DNA of 10,157 nucleotides from JBBSUX01 sp038234045 (lineage in GTDB: Bacteria; Pseudomonadota; Gammaproteobacteria; Burkholderiales; Burkholderiaceae_C). Each line of letters opens with the position of its first letter. Positions within the stretch are counted from its first letter, which is position 1. Shown piece after piece: positions 7,497 through 10,157 of this stretch. The position numbers were made by a program, and so were the translations under genes. The stretch spans positions 1-10,157 of the forward strand of contig JBBSUX010000117.1 in assembly GCA_038234045.1 (NCBI GenBank). Direction: 5' to 3'. The notes below the pieces were generated by a model that worked only from the letters and a program-made list of their open reading frames with translations, did no database searches and was not told the origin of the DNA.

Positions 7497-8111
7497 TCAA
7501 TTGGTGGTGTCATGGGTGGACGCCGATAGTGGCGCAGGCTGACCAGCCGCCCGCACATGCCACAAGACGAGCGCGACCACCTCGCTCAGCGGTGCCGTGG
7601 CATCGACCGTGATCACGCTGGGCTCACCCTCCGGCGACTCCAGTGTCTCGAACTGGCTGGCGACCAGGGCGGGCGGAAACAGGTGACCAGAGCGCTCCCG
7701 CACACGCTCCAGCGCCGCGTCGTAATCCAGCTTCAGGAACACGAAGCCGAGGTCAGGTCGTGCCGCCCGCAGTCGGTCGCGGTAACGACGCCGCAGGGAC
7801 GAACAAGTGAGCACAATGCCCGGTCGATGGCCTTCAGCATCCGATTCGCCAGGCGTTGTTGCCAGGACGCCCGCCAAACGATCGAGCCAACCGGCGCGGT
7901 CCGCATCGGTCAGCGGGAGGCCGGCGCGCATCTTGGCAACGCTGTCGGGTGAATGAAAGCCGTCACCCTCCACCATTGACCAGCCGAGCGCGCTCGCGCA
8001 TGCCTCGCCCACGCTCGACTTGCCGCAGCCAGAGACGCCCATCACCACGATGGCGGTGCAGGCGAGTTGTAGCCGAAGGTTGATAGCGCTGTCCGGAAGA
8101 ACTGAGGTCAA
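7497..8111 (-). CDS. gntK: gluconokinase (start uncertain)
   Basis: The enzyme phosphorylates D-gluconate with ATP to 6-phosphogluconate, feeding the Entner-Doudoroff or pentose phosphate pathway. From TTG 8111 it has 204 residues; E. coli GntK has 175. Motifs are the P-loop GVSGCGKS (25-32), EGDGFHS (48-54), MRAGLPLTDADRAGWL (61-76), SSLRRRYRDRLR (104-115, equivalent to the SALKxxYRDxLR motif), SGHLF (141-145) and SQFETLE (152-158). The start is unclear: the strand-forming TAIVVMG before the P-loop implies initiation upstream of it, and the nearest canonical codon is TTG 8111 without a ribosome site. GTG 8048 is an alternative; it would put the operator-like site at 8080-8095 in the promoter but clips the first strand. 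The gene is divergent from the LacI-type regulator. Confidence 0.88.
   Translation of the reverse strand: MTSVLPDSAINLRLQLACTAIVVMGVSGCGKSSVGEACASALGWSMVEGDGFHSPDSVAKMRAGLPLTDADRAGWLDRLAGVLATTPGESDAEGHRPGIVLTCSSLRRRYRDRLRAARPDLGFVFLKLDYDAALERVRERSGHLFPPALVASQFETLESPEGEPSVITVDATAPLSEVVALVLWHVRAAGQPAPLSASTHDTTN
8080..8095. promoter_or_regulatory. candidate LacI-family operator, gntK-proximal
   Basis: The near-palindrome centred on AGCGCT (8085-8090) contains GATAGCGCTGTCC (8082-8094). Read on the minus strand this is GGACAGCGCTATC, identical to 13 bases of the site at 8195-8210. An even palindrome with a central CG is typical of LacI-family operators. It lies at the gntK 5' end, so the neighbouring GntR-like protein is the likely ligand. 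Confidence 0.65.
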
Positions 8112-8194
8112 TGCGGGCACAAAAAGAGAAAGGAGTTGGTGGGGAAGGCACAAAGCAACTGAGTCCCGGAGACAAAATCTTTGTTTGCATCGGC

Positions 8195-8210
8195 AGGACA
8201 GCGCTATCCT
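8195..8210. promoter_or_regulatory. candidate LacI-family operator, gntR-proximal
   Basis: AGGACAGCGCTATCCT is a 16-base palindrome with a single mismatched pair and a central CG. It lies 37 bases before the chosen gntR start, and a possible -10 (TATCCT, 8205-8210) falls inside it, with a weak -35 TTGTTT at 8181-8186. Binding here would give autorepression. It shares a 13-mer with the site at 8080-8095. Confidence 0.68.
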
Positions 8211-8237
8211 ACGAAAGAATGTCGCCGACCCGATTCC

Positions 8238-8241
8238 GGAG
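8238..8241 (+). promoter_or_regulatory. ribosome binding site deciding the gntR-like start
   Basis: GGAG lies six bases before TTG 8248. It supports a TTG start there over upstream codons that would run through the divergent promoter region. Confidence 0.6.
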
Positions 8242-8247
8242 AAACCC

Positions 8248-9327
8248 TTGGCCGCTTCCGTCATCCCTGCAGCAATTCCACCCGTTAGCGTTCCAGCTCT
8301 TGCTGCGGTAAATACCCGCGCCAGCCGCGCTACCGGCCGCGTGACCTTGAACGACGTTGCGGCCAAAGCGGGCGTGAGCCCGATCACGGTATCGCGCGCT
8401 TTGCGCAAAGAGCGCAGCGTGGCGCCGGCTCTGGTCGAGCGCGTGTGCGCTGCCGCCGACGCGCTTGGCTATGTGCCCGACCCCGCCGCGCGGGCGCTGG
8501 CCTCGCAAAAGAGTTCGCAAGTACTGGTGCTGGTGCCGATGCTCTCTAACACGCTGTTCGTCGATGTGCTGGAGGCCGTGCATCGGCAGCTGTTTCCCGC
8601 AGGGTTTCAGCCGCTGATTGGCGTTACGCACTACGACGCGGACGAGGAAGAGCTGCTACTGCGCTCGTGGCTGCCGCACCGACCAGCGGGCCTGCTGGTG
8701 ACCGGCTTTGACCGCTGCGAGCAATCGCGCCGGCTGATCGCAGAAAGCCGGGTCCCCTGCGTGCATCTGATGGAGATCAGCGAAGCCAAAGGCGTGCATT
8801 GCGTGGGCTTCTCGCAGGCCGATGCAGGCGCCGCCATCACCGATCACCTGCTGCAGCGCGGACGCAAGCGCATCGCGTTTTGCGCAGCGCAGCTCGACCC
8901 GCGAACGCTGCAACGCGCTGAGGGCTACCGCAAGCGCCTACGCGAGGCAGGGCTCTACGATCCGCAGATTGAGCTGCTGAGCCCCGAGCGCTCATCCATC
9001 GCGCTAGGGGCGCGGCTATTTGAAAAATTGCTGCGCGATGCGCCCGATATCGACGCGATCTTCTTCTGCAATGACGACATCGCTCAAGGCGGACTTCTCG
9101 CCGCCAATCGGCTCGGAATCGCGGTGCCGGAACAGATCGCAGTGGCTGGTTTCAACGATCTGGCGGGCAGCGACCAGATGCTGCCACCGCTGACTTCCGT
9201 GCGCACGCCGCGCGGCGAGGTCGGCGCGGAAGGCGCGCGCATGCTGCTAGGCCTCATGCGTGGGGAGGAGCCCCCCCGCGCCTGCGTGCAGTTGGACTAT
9301 GAGCTGGTGCTACGCGGAAGCACGTGA
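8248..9327 (+). CDS. gntR: LacI-family transcriptional regulator, probable gluconate regulator
   Basis: This is a DNA-binding repressor whose sugar-acid ligand probably releases it from operators. From TTG 8248 it has 359 residues. The helix-turn-helix VTLNDVAAKAGVSPITVSRAL (32-52) is the LacI hallmark, followed by the hinge region LGYVPDPAARALASQKS (73-89). A periplasmic-binding-protein-like sensor domain runs from about 90, with VLVLVPMLSNTLFVDVLEAV, then FFCNDDIAQGGLLAA (272-286) and VAGFNDL (299-305), typical of LacI/GntR proteins. The TTG start is chosen for its GGAG site; the roughly 30 residues before the HTH are low-complexity and common in betaproteobacterial members. An ATG at 8020 is rejected because it would extend across the promoter region into gntK. 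Its place beside gntK and two matching palindromes suggests control of gntK and itself, perhaps eda also. Confidence 0.9.
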   Translation: MAASVIPAAIPPVSVPALAAVNTRASRATGRVTLNDVAAKAGVSPITVSRALRKERSVAPALVERVCAAADALGYVPDPAARALASQKSSQVLVLVPMLSNTLFVDVLEAVHRQLFPAGFQPLIGVTHYDADEEELLLRSWLPHRPAGLLVTGFDRCEQSRRLIAESRVPCVHLMEISEAKGVHCVGFSQADAGAAITDHLLQRGRKRIAFCAAQLDPRTLQRAEGYRKRLREAGLYDPQIELLSPERSSIALGARLFEKLLRDAPDIDAIFFCNDDIAQGGLLAANRLGIAVPEQIAVAGFNDLAGSDQMLPPLTSVRTPRGEVGAEGARMLLGLMRGEEPPRACVQLDYELVLRGST

Positions 9328-9354
9328 CGTCTGGGAGTCCTCTCAGCGAGGCAT

Positions 9355-9420
9355 CAAGGCTATATTTATAGTAGCTAATAGCGCTTTATGCGATTGCGAT
9401 ACAAGCACTTTTTTATCTAA
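9355..9420. repeat. AT-rich intergenic element, possible dispersed Burkholderiales repeat
   Basis: An AT-rich stretch with a GCTATATTTATAGTAGC-like imperfect inverted repeat (9359-9375), then TAGCGCTTTATGCGATTGCGATACAAGC. From memory, short intergenic elements with AGCTA..TAGCGCTT cores are frequent in Comamonadaceae genomes. That resemblance is an inference, and only one copy is in this window. Confidence 0.35.
9380..9414 (+). terminator. probable rho-independent terminator of the regulator gene
   Basis: AGCGCTTTAT (9380-9389) pairs with ATACAAGCACT (9399-9409) with one C-A mismatch and one bulged C, around a 9-base loop. A run of six T (9409-9414) follows at once. It lies 53 bases after the regulator's stop codon on the right strand. 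Confidence 0.5.
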
Positions 9421-9438
9421 ATTTGGCAAGCCACCGCA

Positions 9439-9464
9439 GCCGCAACGACAAAAGCCTTTGCGGC
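9439..9464 (-). terminator. inverted repeat after eda, possible weak terminator
   Basis: GCCGCAA (9439-9445) and TTGCGGC (9458-9464) form a perfect 7-bp GC-rich stem with a 12-base loop, 24 bases past the eda stop. No T tract follows in the eda direction, so termination is uncertain; it may instead stabilise the message end. Confidence 0.35.
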
Positions 9465-9487
9465 CCGACATTTCCATCAGTTCCGGT

Positions 9488-10120
9488 TCAGCGGCGCGGC
9501 AGCCTCGAAGCCTCACGGGCCAGCTGCGTGATGCGCGCCCAGTCGCCCTGCTCCACCGCATCGGCCGGCGTCAGCCATGATCCGCCGACGCAGGCCACGT
9601 TCGGCAGCGCCAGAAACTCCGCCGCGTTGCCGGCGTGAATGCCGCCGGTCGGGCAGAACACCACGTCGCCAAACGGACCATGCCAGGCCTTCAGCATCAC
9701 TACACCGCCTGCTTGCAAGGCGGGAAAGAACTTCATGGCAGCGAGTCCGTCTTCCTGTGCCATCAGGATTTCGCTACCCGTGGCAACCCCCGGCAAAAGC
9801 GGCAGGCAAGCATCCCGGCACGCCGTACCGATCGCAGACGTGTAGCCAGGGCTCACCGCAAAGCGCGCGCCGGCCTTCACCACCGCGCCCACATCGGCTG
9901 CGCTCCGCACCGTACCCGCACCAGCTACGGCCTCGGGTACCTCCCGCGCGATGGCTTCGATGGCAGCCAGCCCCTGAGGCGTACGCAGCGTGACCTCCAA
10001 CATGCGGATACCGCCAGCGACCAGCGCGCGCGCCAGCGGTACCGCCTGCGCGACATCGTGGATCACGATCACCGGAATTACCGGCGCGTCGCGCATGACC
10101 TCCAACGCAGAAAGAGTCAT
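9488..10120 (-). CDS. eda: KDPG aldolase (2-dehydro-3-deoxy-6-phosphogluconate aldolase, possibly also KHG aldolase)
   Basis: This class I aldolase cleaves KDPG to pyruvate and glyceraldehyde-3-phosphate, the last specific step of the Entner-Doudoroff pathway. It has 210 residues, the usual length. Motifs are VIPVIVI (14-20), LEVTLRTP (41-48) with probable Glu42 and phosphate-binding Arg46, GAGTV (67-71), SPGYTS (90-95), PGVATGSE (110-117), MKFFPA (129-134) with the probable Schiff-base Lys130, and FCPTGGI (155-161). The TLRT and KFFPA motifs identify the Eda branch, unlike the DgoA branch at 1223-1867. ATG 10120 has a strong GGAGG site. It converges with the gntR-like gene. Its start overlaps by ATGA an open frame entering from the right, so it may be the distal gene of a unit whose upstream member could be edd, which is outside the window. 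Confidence 0.94.
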   Translation of the reverse strand: MTLSALEVMRDAPVIPVIVIHDVAQAVPLARALVAGGIRMLEVTLRTPQGLAAIEAIAREVPEAVAGAGTVRSAADVGAVVKAGARFAVSPGYTSAIGTACRDACLPLLPGVATGSEILMAQEDGLAAMKFFPALQAGGVVMLKAWHGPFGDVVFCPTGGIHAGNAAEFLALPNVACVGGSWLTPADAVEQGDWARITQLAREASRLPRR

Positions 10121-10126
10121 TGCGTG

Positions 10127-10131
10127 CCTCC
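10127..10131 (-). promoter_or_regulatory. strong ribosome binding site of eda
   Basis: GGAGG on the minus strand lies six bases before ATG 10120. It is the best Shine-Dalgarno match in the window. Confidence 0.75.
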
Positions 10132-10157
10132 GACACAGCCGACAAAACGAGGCGATG

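Noticed and set aside
8020..8247. Upstream ATG start for the LacI-type regulator
   Set aside because: The added 76 residues are not domain-like and would cover the operator-containing divergent region and the gntK 5' end.
8111..8408. Extension of the gntK frame upstream to ATG 8408 (303 residues)
   Set aside because: The extension is antisense to the start and helix-turn-helix of the regulator, and gluconokinases are about 170-200 residues.
9378..9385. ATAGCGCT resembling half of the gntR operator
   Set aside because: Only the core half matches, the flanks lack the GGA/TCC arms, and it belongs to the terminator-like stem after the gene.
9343..9561. 72-residue minus-strand ORF with a cysteine-rich FCRCGCGG segment
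   Set aside because: It overlaps eda out of frame and reads through the intergenic inverted repeats; the cysteines come from the GC-rich stem, and no ribosome site or homology is recognised.
1..10157. CRISPR array, tRNA, rRNA, insertion sequence or phage genes
   Set aside because: No spaced direct repeats, cloverleaf-like segments, transposase or integrase motifs were seen on either strand.

Overview
The window looks like a proteobacterial chromosome segment, most likely from a betaproteobacterium of the order Burkholderiales. This placement is an inference from the protein types, the high third-position GC of the gluconate/Entner-Doudoroff genes and the style of one intergenic element; no rRNA or other phylogenetic marker is present. 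The whole window is devoted to sugar-acid catabolism and sugar import.

Positions 1-2990 (+ strand) form a tight operon entering from the left: the C-terminal end of D-galactonate dehydratase (dgoD), 2-keto-3-deoxygalactonokinase (dgoK), 2-keto-3-deoxy-6-phosphogalactonate aldolase (dgoA) and a short-form mannonate dehydratase (uxuA). The first three are consecutive steps of the De Ley-Doudoroff galactonate route to pyruvate plus glyceraldehyde-3-phosphate. UxuA makes the C4 epimer 2-keto-3-deoxygluconate, so its fit in this operon is a small puzzle.

Positions 3078-7349 (- strand, convergent with the first operon) are a complete CUT1-type ABC sugar importer. In transcription order it encodes an MsmX/UgpC/MalK-like ATPase, a secreted substrate-binding protein with a clear signal peptide, and two permeases with EAA loops. 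A G-U-rich hairpin lies between the binding-protein gene and the first permease gene. The substrate cannot be read from sequence.

Positions 7497-10157 are a GC-richer block for gluconate and the Entner-Doudoroff pathway: gluconokinase (gntK, -), a divergent LacI-family regulator (gntR-like, +) and KDPG aldolase (eda, -), probably the distal gene of a unit continuing beyond the right edge. The gntK-gntR divergent region holds two copies of the 13-mer GGACAGCGCTATC in opposite orientations, about 115 bp (close to 11 helical turns) apart. These are strong candidates for the regulator's operators.

Together the genes converge on two related class I aldolases, one for KDPGal (dgoA) and one for KDPG (eda), fed by two different kinases. 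No mobile element, CRISPR array, tRNA or rRNA was seen, and I found no clearly novel multi-gene system. The points worth a second look are the paired operators, the unassigned transporter, the UxuA placement, the intercistronic hairpin, the composition step near 7.4-7.5 kb and the candidate dispersed repeat/terminator after gntR.
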